Shown one piece after another: positions 51,365 to 59,934 of a stretch of DNA of 64,000 bases (position 1 is its first letter; each line of letters opens with the position of its first letter). The notes under the pieces were generated by a model. That model was not told the origin of the DNA. It ran no database searches and saw only the letters and a list, made by a program, of their open reading frames with translations. The DNA is taken from positions 2,583,564 to 2,647,563 of the forward strand of contig CP075366.1 in the NCBI GenBank assembly GCA_019454145.1, written 5' to 3'. The translations under genes were made by a program, and so were the position numbers. This DNA is from Fimbriimonadaceae bacterium (GTDB taxonomy: Bacteria > Armatimonadota > Fimbriimonadia > Fimbriimonadales > Fimbriimonadaceae).

Positions 51365-51877
51365 ATGGGATTGCGAGATGTAACGCTGGGGAAAAATGCA
51401 CCTCAAGAAATAAATGTGATTATCGAAATCCCTCGGTTCAGCACAAATAAATATGAATACGATCCGGAAATGGACGTGATGAAGCTAGACCGCGTACTGT
51501 TTTCGCCTCTTTTCTACCCATGGGATTACGGCTTCCTACCTCGCACCACCTACCTCGATGGCGACCCCATCGACGCTCTTGTGTTGGTGAGCCACCCAAC
51601 GTATCCTGGCATCGTGGTCGAAGCTCAGCCAATCGGAGTTTTGGAAATGGTAGATGGTGGAATGCCGGACGAGAAGCTTCTTTGCGTTGCCAGCAAAGAT
51701 CCTCGATTCGGAAACCGCGAATCAATGTCTGATTTGCACCAACACACTCTGGACGAAATTTTCCACTTCTTTGAAGTGTATAAGCAGCTTGAACAAAAGA
51801 GTGTTGAAATCAAAGGCTGGAAAAAGCGCGAATACGCTTACGATATCATCGAGAAGTTCAAGCACGAAGGAGAGTAG
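51365..51877 (+). CDS. ppa: Inorganic pyrophosphatase, family I
   Basis: Soluble enzyme that hydrolyses PPi to 2 Pi with Mg2+. ATG 51365 gives 170 residues, the usual bacterial size. The metal-binding loop is DGDPIDALVL, preceded by the substrate region YPWDYGFLPRT and followed by KDPRF. The C-terminal WKKREYAYDIIEKF segment also fits. The upstream extension in the same frame overlaps tgt and is not conserved-looking. Confidence 0.93.
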   Translation: MGLRDVTLGKNAPQEINVIIEIPRFSTNKYEYDPEMDVMKLDRVLFSPLFYPWDYGFLPRTTYLDGDPIDALVLVSHPTYPGIVVEAQPIGVLEMVDGGMPDEKLLCVASKDPRFGNRESMSDLHQHTLDEIFHFFEVYKQLEQKSVEIKGWKKREYAYDIIEKFKHEGE

Positions 51878-51886
51878 TAATTTTCG

Positions 51887-51892
51887 TATAAT
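51887..51892 (+). promoter_or_regulatory. Consensus -10 box of a leaderless lipoprotein operon
   Basis: A perfect TATAAT ends 6 nt before GTG 51899. The three coupled genes at 51899-55595 would be transcribed from it. No -35 box is clear. Confidence 0.6.
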
Positions 51893-51898
51893 GAAGGC

Positions 51899-53209
51899 GT
51901 GGTTGGATTCTCACGCTTTTCCGTTTTCTCCGTCCTATGTGTGTTAAGTCTTGGGTGCGAAGACGCTCAGGTCAAACCCGTGCCAAAAATCTCGATTGAA
52001 TCTGGTTTAGCGGTCGCGCCAGAACTCACATTCGCTCCGGTGGAAGGAGATTTAGATGCGCTTCCAAAAATCAGTACTTTGGTCAAGTCGAGCGGTGTAG
52101 TTTTGAATCCAATTATTCAAAAGCCCTCTAAGGATTGGGTGGCGGGTGATAAAGCCAACTTAGTAGCATCTGGTGAAGAATTTCTCTCCCAGATCGAGCC
52201 GATTATTGAAAAACGATGGCAGCTTCCTCCACCAAGTGCTGAAAATCTCAACTTTGTTGGCTACGTCGATATAAAAACTGCCTGCAAATATTTGGTTGCT
52301 TACGCAGATGCGGTTGATGAAGGAGGTAACCCCGAGTACGCAATCCGCGCTCTCAAGGCGAGCCGCAATTTAGCGAGCAGATTATATGAAAGCTCGACTT
52401 CGTTTGTCTCTCAGTTAGTGGGGAACGCGATTGATGCAATTGCCGAAAGAGCGATCCGACAGATCGTGATTCGAGGTTCGATGTCGAGCAAAGAACTTGC
52501 CCAGTTGCAACAGCCAGCCCTAACCATTGATCCTGCAAGGACTGGCCTTTCTCAAGCGATCCGCGGGGAATGGACTCTGTTTTTTGTTCCAACGATTGCA
52601 ACAACCGAATTCCCGCCACATGGCAACGAAATGACTGAGTTGTTTAGCCTTGATGACCATGATTTGACAGAGGAAATAAGGGGAAACAGCGAACCATTCA
52701 ACCGCCTAAAAACCATTGAAACATTTGCGCCGTATTTTCGGATTGCAATCAGTGAGCTGGAAGGGGACGGCATCAGCACGGAGCTTTCGCGGGCGAAGCT
52801 GGCAGAGATTTTGAATGGAGTGCCTACAGAAGAATCGGCGGTGCCGGCATGGGCAAAGAAGACCTCAAATGCGGTTGGGTTACTGATTGGTCAAGCTTCG
52901 TTGGGAGTCTGGGATTCAGCATTTGGCGCGGCAGTTAAGTGCGGGGTCAGCCGGGGTCTTACTGAAGTAGTTGTCGCCGCTCAACGCGGATTAGCCGAAA
53001 CGGGTTCTTTGCCGCGAGATATGGCGGAGCTTCGGAAATATGGTTTATCGGATTCAGTAAAGGATGCTTATTCGGGCAAAGATTTTCTCTACGACCCTGT
53101 TCGCGGTCTTGCATGGAGCGTCGGTCCAGATGGAAAAGATGACGGTGGCAAAGATCAAATTGAACGGTGGTCAAACGACACTAAAGATAGAGTTGTTAGA
53201 GTGAAATGA
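51899..53209 (+). CDS. Predicted lipoprotein with C-terminal WSVGPDGKDDGG motif
   Basis: A signal peptide with lipobox LSLGC places the acylated cysteine at residue 20. The mature protein (about 415 aa) is largely helical, with a long central domain. Its end reads SGKDFLYDPVRGLAWSVGPDGKDDGG, a motif I associate with pseudopilin-like and other surface proteins of Planctomycetes and relatives, where it may be a beta hairpin with an acidic, possibly calcium-binding loop. The stop overlaps the next ATG (ATGA). The next gene shares the layout, so these appear to be tandem paralogues. Function is unknown. Confidence 0.7.
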   Translation: MVGFSRFSVFSVLCVLSLGCEDAQVKPVPKISIESGLAVAPELTFAPVEGDLDALPKISTLVKSSGVVLNPIIQKPSKDWVAGDKANLVASGEEFLSQIEPIIEKRWQLPPPSAENLNFVGYVDIKTACKYLVAYADAVDEGGNPEYAIRALKASRNLASRLYESSTSFVSQLVGNAIDAIAERAIRQIVIRGSMSSKELAQLQQPALTIDPARTGLSQAIRGEWTLFFVPTIATTEFPPHGNEMTELFSLDDHDLTEEIRGNSEPFNRLKTIETFAPYFRIAISELEGDGISTELSRAKLAEILNGVPTEESAVPAWAKKTSNAVGLLIGQASLGVWDSAFGAAVKCGVSRGLTEVVVAAQRGLAETGSLPRDMAELRKYGLSDSVKDAYSGKDFLYDPVRGLAWSVGPDGKDDGGKDQIERWSNDTKDRVVRVK

Positions 53210-54570
53210 AGTTTGGCGTCGGAGTTCTAATTTTGGTTGGGTTAGGCATCGCAAGTTGCGACAGGCCAAGAAACGTCATTGTCCAGCCGGTGCCACATTC
53301 CGACATTCTTGCCCTTGCTCCTGATTTGAATTTAAACCAAAAACCAATCATGGGTGATAACGGATTAGAGGCCGTGATTTCTGACTTTGAGATTTTGCCT
53401 TATGAGGTTCGAGAGCCACAGAAAGTTCCTTTTGAAGAACTCACCGCGGGGCAAAAGAAAATTATTTATGATGAGTCCCTAGGTTTCTTGAAGTTATTTG
53501 AGAAGCACGAAAAATTGGAATGGGGTTTGCCAGTATACAAAAATTTGTACATGTCTTATCCACAGCTATCGAAGGCCAAAAATATAGGTAGATTATTAAA
53601 TCTGGCAAGCCAGGTGGCATTGCATCAAGGGGATAAAACTTTTTCCATTCGCCTACATCTTGCTTCTCGCAGACTTGCCGAGCGAATAGACGAAGCAACT
53701 AATGTCGGCATGGCCTTTCTAGTTGCTCGAGCAATATGTGCAAATAACGAGAGAATGCTTCAAAAATTGCTTGCCACCAACAAATATTCAAGTGCTGAAC
53801 TGAAGCAGCTTCTAGATGATTACAATCAAGATTCAACTCCAGTTGGGTTAGAACCAGGGTTAAAAGGCAACTGGATCAATGCGGCCGACTATATCGCTAC
53901 TATAAGATTTCCTCAAGATGCGGCTGACGTTGTCTTTGCTACTGAGGAAAAGGAGAAAGTCGAATTTCTTGAGGGGTTTAGAGGCAATAAAAAGCCGCTT
54001 GATCGCAATGCAACTGCTAAAGAACTGATAGAAGTGTATCGTGCTGCCATCAATGGTCAAGATCCGGAAAAAGCCGACGCTCTTGCCAGCGCCAGCACTT
54101 CGTACTTAGACAGGTTTCATGAATTTGATCAAGATGAATCTGGCGGAAAACTGGATTTGAAAGCTTTAAACGAATGGAAGCAAAAAACTCCCAATTCCTT
54201 CGGCAAATACCTGCTGAGCTTCGTGCTACCGGGAACCGTTAAGAACTATTTTGAGACTCGCACTAGCTTTGATATTGAACGTGATCTCAGCCGGGTGGCA
54301 ATAGCTTGCAAACTGTTCCAAATGCAAACTGGGAGCTATCCTCAGACTCTTAATCAACTGCGTAGCCTGAACATGAAAAGGGGCATAATTGATCGATTCA
54401 GTGGTAAACCATTTGGTTATGATCCTAAGCGGAAAATTATTTGGAGTGTAGGAAAGGATCGAGTAAACGATAACGGGCTGGATCGTACTTCGTCTTCAGG
54501 CTTTGGTCAAATTGCTGAAGGGGTTGCCCCTCCACCTCAAACTTACGATATTGTGGTGCATCTTCCGTGA
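53206..54570 (+). CDS. Predicted lipoprotein, paralogue of the preceding gene
   Basis: Lipobox GIASC gives an acylated Cys at residue 18. The C-terminus reads FSGKPFGYDPKRKIIWSVG then DRVNDNGLD, clearly the same motif as the preceding protein, and a helical domain with HLASRRLAERIDEA aligns with its ASRNLASRLYES segment. The overall identity looks low, so the duplication is old or the pair has diverged for different roles. Starts within the upstream stop and ends in GTGA at the dehydrogenase start. No known function. Confidence 0.7.
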   Translation: MKFGVGVLILVGLGIASCDRPRNVIVQPVPHSDILALAPDLNLNQKPIMGDNGLEAVISDFEILPYEVREPQKVPFEELTAGQKKIIYDESLGFLKLFEKHEKLEWGLPVYKNLYMSYPQLSKAKNIGRLLNLASQVALHQGDKTFSIRLHLASRRLAERIDEATNVGMAFLVARAICANNERMLQKLLATNKYSSAELKQLLDDYNQDSTPVGLEPGLKGNWINAADYIATIRFPQDAADVVFATEEKEKVEFLEGFRGNKKPLDRNATAKELIEVYRAAINGQDPEKADALASASTSYLDRFHEFDQDESGGKLDLKALNEWKQKTPNSFGKYLLSFVLPGTVKNYFETRTSFDIERDLSRVAIACKLFQMQTGSYPQTLNQLRSLNMKRGIIDRFSGKPFGYDPKRKIIWSVGKDRVNDNGLDRTSSSGFGQIAEGVAPPPQTYDIVVHLP

Positions 54571-55595
54571 GAGTTCATCTCACGGAACCGATTGACCTTA
54601 ACCTTTTGGGTGAAACTGGCGAGTGTTCTTTTTCAACTGGGAAAGACATACCAGCGGATACCAAAATCTTAGTTCAAGGTGTCGTGAAGTCCGAAGAAGC
54701 CGACAGTCTCCATCACCTAAAGGCGGTTATTATTCCTTGGGCGGGGTTGCCCGGTGCTACCAGAAATACTTTCAAAAACCGACCCGAAGTTGGTGTCTAT
54801 AACCTGCATCACAACGCAGGGATGACGGCGGAAACAGCTGTCGCTCTCATGATGGCGGTCAGTCGAAACATTGTCGCCCTAGATAGGCGGATGCGCATGC
54901 GCGATTGGGGTGAACGCAGCAAAGGGATTAGGCAGCCATTTTCTTGGCGTGATTTTGTGCGAAAGCAACTTCTCCATGGAGGCAGAGAATGGACAGAGCG
55001 ATACGAGGGAGCCGGAACAATTGGCCTCGCGGGGAAAACAGCCGTGATTCTCGGATTTGGGGAGATCGGTCAGCGAGTCGCGAAGGTGTGTTCGGCTTTG
55101 GGAATGAAGGTGATTGGGATCCGCAAAGGAGAGGGGCGGATTATAGATAAGTTTGACGTATGGAATATCCGCCGGTTAGATGAAGCACTTGCGCTTGCAG
55201 ACGTTCTGCATATCTGCCTACCGCTCACCGACGAAACTAAAGGGTTGCTCACCGCTCAAAAACTTGCCTTGCTTCCAGATCATTCAATTATTGTCAATGT
55301 TGGCAGAGGTGTGATTATTGACGAAGCGGCCCTATTCGCAGAACTGAAATCTAAACGACTTCACGGAGCAGGTCTGGACGTTTGGTGGCGGTATCCGGGT
55401 GAAAACGATACGCGCGACTGTGCTCCTGGCACTCTGGATTGGGCATCGCTTGAAAACGTGGTGATGACTCCTCACATCGGCGGCAGTGGCGCAGGAGTGG
55501 ATGACCTACGTTGGAAAGCGGTCGGCGATGTCTTGAGACGCTTGCAATCGGGCGATTTCGAAACCGGGCGAGTTAATCTGGACGCTGGATATTGA
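54567..55595 (+). CDS. D-2-hydroxyacid dehydrogenase family protein with altered catalytic motif
   Basis: The NAD-binding site is VILGFGEIGQRVAK (Rossmann Gly-rich loop) followed by the IIVNVGRGVIIDE segment with the substrate arginine, and TPHIGGSG with the catalytic histidine. The catalytic glutamate normally found in a DVFxxEP segment is replaced: here LDVWWRYPG has Tyr at that place. Variants with W-x-x-Y-P exist among hypothetical hydroxyacid dehydrogenases, so it may be a separate subfamily. Length is 342 residues. The GTG start overlaps the upstream lipoprotein stop, so the three genes form one operon. Substrate is unknown. Confidence 0.82.
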   Translation: MRVHLTEPIDLNLLGETGECSFSTGKDIPADTKILVQGVVKSEEADSLHHLKAVIIPWAGLPGATRNTFKNRPEVGVYNLHHNAGMTAETAVALMMAVSRNIVALDRRMRMRDWGERSKGIRQPFSWRDFVRKQLLHGGREWTERYEGAGTIGLAGKTAVILGFGEIGQRVAKVCSALGMKVIGIRKGEGRIIDKFDVWNIRRLDEALALADVLHICLPLTDETKGLLTAQKLALLPDHSIIVNVGRGVIIDEAALFAELKSKRLHGAGLDVWWRYPGENDTRDCAPGTLDWASLENVVMTPHIGGSGAGVDDLRWKAVGDVLRRLQSGDFETGRVNLDAGY

Positions 55596-55597
55596 CT

Positions 55598-56983
55598 TTA
55601 CACTTGCTTAGCAATGAATCCCCAGCGGTGGGCTTCAGTGAGTTCAACAGGAACGATCGTGCCTGCCTGAATAGATTCAGTGCCTTCGAAGTGAATCATC
55701 TTGAAGCACGGCGTGTAGCCTTGGAGCATCTTGGGGTTCTTAGGCGATGGCCCTTCAACCATCACTTCTAATATTTGGCCTATGCACTTCGGGGCTTCCT
55801 CTGCTTGAACCGCGTATTGAACCTCTTGCAACTTTGCTAATCGCAGTTTTGAAACTTCTTGAGGGACTTGCTCCATTTCGGCGGCAGGGGTGCCGGGGCG
55901 CGGAGAGTAGCGGAACATATAAGCTTGATCAAACTTGAATTCCTGCATTGCCGCAAGAGTTCCTTCAAATTCTTCTTCAGTTTCGCCGGGGAATCCAACA
56001 ATTACGTCGGTAGTGAGACCGATATGAGGAACCGCAGATCGGAGGTTGTCCACAATCTCGCGGAAAGATTCCACGGTGTATATTCTCTTCATCCGCTTGA
56101 GCAAATCGTTATTGCCAGCCTGGAGAGGCATGTGGCAATGCTCCATCACTTCAGGAACATCGCGGATAACATCAATAAGATCGGCTTTGAAATCTCGTGG
56201 ATAAGGTGAGGTGTATCGAATCCGCTCAATTCCAGGAATACCGGAAATCAGCTTAAGTAACTTAGAGAACGGTACGTTGCCTTCGGCAAGATTCTTTCCG
56301 TAGGAGTTCACGGTCTGACCAAGAAGGGTTACTTCCTTTGTGCCAAGTTCGGCTAGTCGGCGGACTTCCTCGATGACGTGTTCGGTTGGCCGGGAGCGTT
56401 CTCGCCCCCTGGTGGTTGGAACGATGCAGAAAGTGCAGAACTTGTCACATCCGTATTGGATCGGAACAAACGCTTTGAGTTTTCCGCCTCTTTCTAAGTG
56501 GCGTTGCGGAATGTTGGTGACAACTGCCCCTTTTCGCTCTGGTAATTCCAACCGTTTTTGAAATTTCTTGGTTTGGATGGCTTCTTCAACCAATCCAGGG
56601 ATCTGTCCGATTTGGGCGGTGCCGATCACGAAATCAACAAATGGGTTTCGCCTTCTAATTTCGTCGGCTCGGACTTGCGCCATGCATCCAGCAACACCTA
56701 CCACCATGGTTGGTCGAATCGCTTTGACCTCGCCGATTTGACCGAGCATCGAAAACGCCTTGTCTTCTGGTTTTTTGCGGACACTGCATGTGTTGAGTAC
56801 AACAACGTGCGCTTCGCGCCAATCTTGAGCCGCAGTGAATCCTAAATCTTTGAGGTAGAGGGCGATTTGCTCACTATCTTCTTCGTTCATTTGGCAACCC
56901 CACGTCTGCACAAAATAGGTGCCGCGCCGAGTTGGAATATTGCTCGGTCGGGAACCAGGTTGCAGCAAAGTGACGTTGCTCAT
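55598..56983 (-). CDS. miaB: tRNA-2-methylthio-N6-dimethylallyladenosine synthase
   Basis: MiaB adds a methylthio group to i6A37 of tRNAs reading UNN codons, using SAM and two 4Fe-4S clusters. The N-terminal UPF0004 domain has TWGCQMNEEDS and NTCSVRKKPEDK, and the radical SAM motif is CDKFCTFCIVP with its CxxxCxxC. A TRAM domain closes the protein. Length (461 aa) is typical. The tRNA-Ser(UGA) in this window has the A36-A37-A38 substrate context. Confidence 0.95.
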   Translation of the reverse strand: MSNVTLLQPGSRPSNIPTRRGTYFVQTWGCQMNEEDSEQIALYLKDLGFTAAQDWREAHVVVLNTCSVRKKPEDKAFSMLGQIGEVKAIRPTMVVGVAGCMAQVRADEIRRRNPFVDFVIGTAQIGQIPGLVEEAIQTKKFQKRLELPERKGAVVTNIPQRHLERGGKLKAFVPIQYGCDKFCTFCIVPTTRGRERSRPTEHVIEEVRRLAELGTKEVTLLGQTVNSYGKNLAEGNVPFSKLLKLISGIPGIERIRYTSPYPRDFKADLIDVIRDVPEVMEHCHMPLQAGNNDLLKRMKRIYTVESFREIVDNLRSAVPHIGLTTDVIVGFPGETEEEFEGTLAAMQEFKFDQAYMFRYSPRPGTPAAEMEQVPQEVSKLRLAKLQEVQYAVQAEEAPKCIGQILEVMVEGPSPKNPKMLQGYTPCFKMIHFEGTESIQAGTIVPVELTEAHRWGFIAKQV

Positions 56984-57075
56984 GGGAAAGGAGAGTTGGC
57001 AGGATTCGCCGAGGCTTTTATGGTACCAGGGCCGCCTGGTTCAATGAGTCTGAGAGAACGGACGCCTGCGCAACG

Positions 57076-57081
57076 TATAAT
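57076..57081 (+). promoter_or_regulatory. Consensus -10 box for the VKOR-DsbA fusion gene
   Basis: A perfect TATAAT ends 6 nt before GTG 57088. The same TATAAT-N6-GTG arrangement occurs at 51887. No Shine-Dalgarno site is present. Confidence 0.65.
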
Positions 57082-57087
57082 TACACC

Positions 57088-58233
57088 GTGAATTCGACCT
57101 TGCTTAACCGCGTGACTATGGTTCTATCGCTCTTTGGAGTGTTCGTAACCGGAGTGCTTTCTTATTCCCACGCAGCCGAAAAAGAAGTGCCATGTGCCGC
57201 GAACGCTACCGTGAACTGTGCGGCGGTTGTCAATAGCCCGGCCGGATCTTTTTACGGTATTCCTGTCGCCTACCTTGGATTGATCTGCTACCTGCTGTTA
57301 TTTGGGCTTGCATGGTTTCGAGTGAAAGCAACCGGCAAGAATTGGGTTCGGGCCGCAAATGCAAGCTTGATCCTTACGGGAATTGGCTTCGGTTTTCATT
57401 TGTTCCTACAAGTCGTTTCACTTAATGTTCTCCAGCAGCTTTGCTATTGGTGTTTAACATCAGCTGTTAACATGTTGATTGCGTTTATTGTTCACGGAAT
57501 GCTTGCCCAAAGTGGGGAGCCCACCGATGAAAAGGGTTCCAAAATTGATGTCACAGTTGCGGCTGCTGCAGCAATCTTGGCGGTCGGTGCATTTGGCATT
57601 ACGACGACAATGATGCAAAAAGAAGCGAAGTTCTACAAAGATTTCAAAACGGAACTCACCAACGATCAGATTTTGCCGATCCCGGCAAAGATGAAAGGGA
57701 ACAAAGACGCAAAGATCGTCATTATCGAATTTGCGGACATGTTGTGTCCAACCTGTCGCTCAACTAGCCCGAAGTTTGAGGCACTGTACAAGAAGCATTC
57801 GGGCAAGATCAGAATTGGATTCCGACAGTTTCCGCTCTTCAATTTGCCGGGTCACGAAATGGCCTTAACAGCCGCAATGATTGCGGAGTTTGCGGCGGAA
57901 AAAGAACGATTCTGGGAATTCGTGAATCGTGCGTACGATGAAGGGAATGGCGAGCGTGTGAAAACAGAAGCTGGCCTGCTGGAAATCGCGCGAGAATCCG
58001 GCCTGTCTCTAGATGAACTGAGGCCGCTGCTAGAGGAAGCAAAGAGCCCGACGGGCGAAAGCCGATTGCTGGATAAGGTGAATGCCGACTTCCACCTTTC
58101 ATCTGAAGATTTGAAGATCAAGGGCACGCCCACCTTCCTTTTGATCGTCAATAATGGTGAGCCTCGTGCATTAAGCTTTGAGGAACTTGAGCACGCTTTT
58201 GACGAGCCAGAAATCAAAGAATTATTGAAGTGA
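57088..58233 (+). CDS. Vitamin K epoxide reductase-DsbA-like thioredoxin fusion protein
   Basis: The first 170 residues form a VKOR four-helix membrane domain, with Cys36 and Cys44 in the outer loop and the active CYWC (Cys119, Cys122). A further membrane segment leads to a thioredoxin-fold domain with CPTC (Cys220, Cys223) in IIEFADMLCPTCRS and the cis-Pro in KGTPTFLL. Such fusions combine quinone-linked disulfide formation (replacing DsbB) with a DsbA-like oxidase. It should drive disulfide formation in exported proteins. The stop overlaps the mnmA start (GTGA). Confidence 0.92.
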   Translation: MNSTLLNRVTMVLSLFGVFVTGVLSYSHAAEKEVPCAANATVNCAAVVNSPAGSFYGIPVAYLGLICYLLLFGLAWFRVKATGKNWVRAANASLILTGIGFGFHLFLQVVSLNVLQQLCYWCLTSAVNMLIAFIVHGMLAQSGEPTDEKGSKIDVTVAAAAAILAVGAFGITTTMMQKEAKFYKDFKTELTNDQILPIPAKMKGNKDAKIVIIEFADMLCPTCRSTSPKFEALYKKHSGKIRIGFRQFPLFNLPGHEMALTAAMIAEFAAEKERFWEFVNRAYDEGNGERVKTEAGLLEIARESGLSLDELRPLLEEAKSPTGESRLLDKVNADFHLSSEDLKIKGTPTFLLIVNNGEPRALSFEELEHAFDEPEIKELLK

Positions 58234-59306
58234 ACAAGAAACCCACGATTTGTGTCGCAATGAGCGGCGGAGTAGACAGTAGCGTAGTTCCGATACTGTT
58301 GAAAAATCGTGGGTTCAATGTGATCGGTGTGACGATGCAAATTTGGCAAGAAAGCCAAACCGATCCTCGCCATGCTGGGTGCTGTAGTCTTGGTGCCGTA
58401 GAAGATGCCCGCCGTGTTGCCCGGATGCTGGATATGCCGCATTACGTGATCAACTTCAAGGATCAGTTCAAGTCAACGGTTATTGATGAGTTTATTGACG
58501 AGTATTCCAAGGGTCGTACTCCTAACCCTTGCGTGACCTGCAATCGAAAAGTCAAGTTCGATGCGCTACTCAACACAATGCAAGAACTCGGTTGCGACAA
58601 GCTGGCAACTGGTCACTACGCGCGAATTCGGTACGACAAGAATCGGAATCGTTACCGATTGATGCGCAGCAAGGGCGGTAACAAAGATCAAAGCTACGTT
58701 TTGTATGCGACTACGCAAGAACAATTAAGCAAGGTCATGTTTCCGTTGGGCGAACTCGGCGATAAAGCTGAGTGCCGCCGAATCGCTCGGGAAGCTGGTT
58801 TACCAGTTGCGAATAAGCCAGACTCGCAAGAAATCTGCTTTGTTAGCGATGCGGGCGGTTACCGCGAGTTTATGCGTAAGAACAAACCAGAAATCTTCGC
58901 CGAAGGCGATCTGGTTGATACTTCTGGCAAAAAGGTCGGAACCCATTCCGGTACTGCCGATTTCACGGTTGGTCAACGACGGGGAATTAAGCTCTCGCAA
59001 GAAAGGCCGCTCTATGTCATCGGATTGATCCCCGATGAAAATAAAGTGATCGTGGGCGACCACGACGAGCTTTTGCAAAGCGAGGTTTATCTTGAAGACG
59101 TGACATGGAGTGCTTATTCAAGCCACGAGGCTCCCATTAAGGTCATGGCAAAAATCCGGTACAACATGGATGCTCGCCCTGCAACTCTGTATGCCTACCC
59201 AGAGCCAGTGATTGTCTTCGATGAGCCAGTTCGCGCGGTCACTCCCGGGCAAATCGCGGTGGCCTATAGCGGCGAAACAGTGGTTGCGGGAGGAAGGATC
59301 AAATAG
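58230..59306 (+). CDS. mnmA: tRNA-specific 2-thiouridylase MnmA
   Basis: MnmA makes 2-thiouridine at wobble U34 in Lys, Glu and Gln tRNAs. The PP-loop is AMSGGVDSSV near residue 10. The catalytic cysteines are in NPCVTCNRKVKF and EICFVSD, and ATGHYARI is also typical. Length (358 aa) fits. The GTG start is inside the upstream stop, so it is in the VKOR operon, though no functional link is evident. Confidence 0.97.
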   Translation: MNKKPTICVAMSGGVDSSVVPILLKNRGFNVIGVTMQIWQESQTDPRHAGCCSLGAVEDARRVARMLDMPHYVINFKDQFKSTVIDEFIDEYSKGRTPNPCVTCNRKVKFDALLNTMQELGCDKLATGHYARIRYDKNRNRYRLMRSKGGNKDQSYVLYATTQEQLSKVMFPLGELGDKAECRRIAREAGLPVANKPDSQEICFVSDAGGYREFMRKNKPEIFAEGDLVDTSGKKVGTHSGTADFTVGQRRGIKLSQERPLYVIGLIPDENKVIVGDHDELLQSEVYLEDVTWSAYSSHEAPIKVMAKIRYNMDARPATLYAYPEPVIVFDEPVRAVTPGQIAVAYSGETVVAGGRIK

Positions 59307-59308
59307 TT

Positions 59309-59677
59309 ATGCCAACCGCAATGATCAATTTTCTGCTTATCTTTTCCGTCATCCTTGCAGTTTTTCTGCTTGCTGGCGTGGTTCTCATGCTGCGGATGGC
59401 AAAAGAGATGCGCAAATCTATTCAGGCAATGGATGCCCGTCTAGCCAAGCTAGATCAGCGTCTGACCGAACAGCAAGCACAAGTGAATTCTCTCAAGGCG
59501 ATGCTGGCGCACAAGCCAGACCCTATGCATGAAATCATGAATGCACTGAGCGGTTTCCGTCAAAATGGCCCGGCAAAGACTCTATTGTCTTTGGGATCAA
59601 AGTTATTTGCGGCATACTTTAAGCAGAGAAAGGTGAAAGCACTGCCTGAGCGTGTATCATCTGAGGTTCAGAAATGA
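59309..59677 (+). CDS. Small membrane protein with a single TM segment and a coiled coil
   Basis: The 122-residue product has one hydrophobic N-terminal segment (about 5-27) and then a charged, heptad-like helix (MAKEMRKSIQAMDARLAKLDQRLTEQQAQ). It resembles DUF948-like proteins that accompany YtxH proteins in Firmicutes, and a YtxH gene follows here with a 4-base ATGA overlap. Function is unknown; a role in envelope stress or cell-surface structure is only suggested by that pairing. Confidence 0.65.
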   Translation: MPTAMINFLLIFSVILAVFLLAGVVLMLRMAKEMRKSIQAMDARLAKLDQRLTEQQAQVNSLKAMLAHKPDPMHEIMNALSGFRQNGPAKTLLSLGSKLFAAYFKQRKVKALPERVSSEVQK

Positions 59678-59907
59678 GTGGAAACGACGACAAAAATGGT
59701 TTGATTTATCTTTTAGCTGGGTTTGGTCTCGGCGCTTTGGTTGGTGCAGTTGCTGGCATCTTGTTTGCTCCTAAAGCGGGCGACGAAATGCGACACGAAC
59801 TCAGCGACAAGTTGAAAGAAGCGAAAGACAAAACTGAAGACTGGATCGCTGAACAACGAGCTAAGAGACAAGCAAAAGGTATCGAATCTGACGAAGTAGG
59901 CGCATAA
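59674..59907 (+). CDS. YtxH domain protein
   Basis: The 77-residue protein has one membrane segment (LLAGFGLGALVGAVAGILFAP) directly followed by KAGDEMRHELSDKLKEAKDKTEDW, the classic YtxH layout of a Gly-rich TM with a FAPKxG motif and a charged helix. YtxH proteins are general stress proteins of unknown mechanism. It overlaps the previous gene by ATGA and belongs to the run from the VKOR gene onwards. Confidence 0.88.
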   Translation: MSGNDDKNGLIYLLAGFGLGALVGAVAGILFAPKAGDEMRHELSDKLKEAKDKTEDWIAEQRAKRQAKGIESDEVGA

Positions 59908-59934
59908 GCGCCGACGGCCAGATAAACGCCCCGC

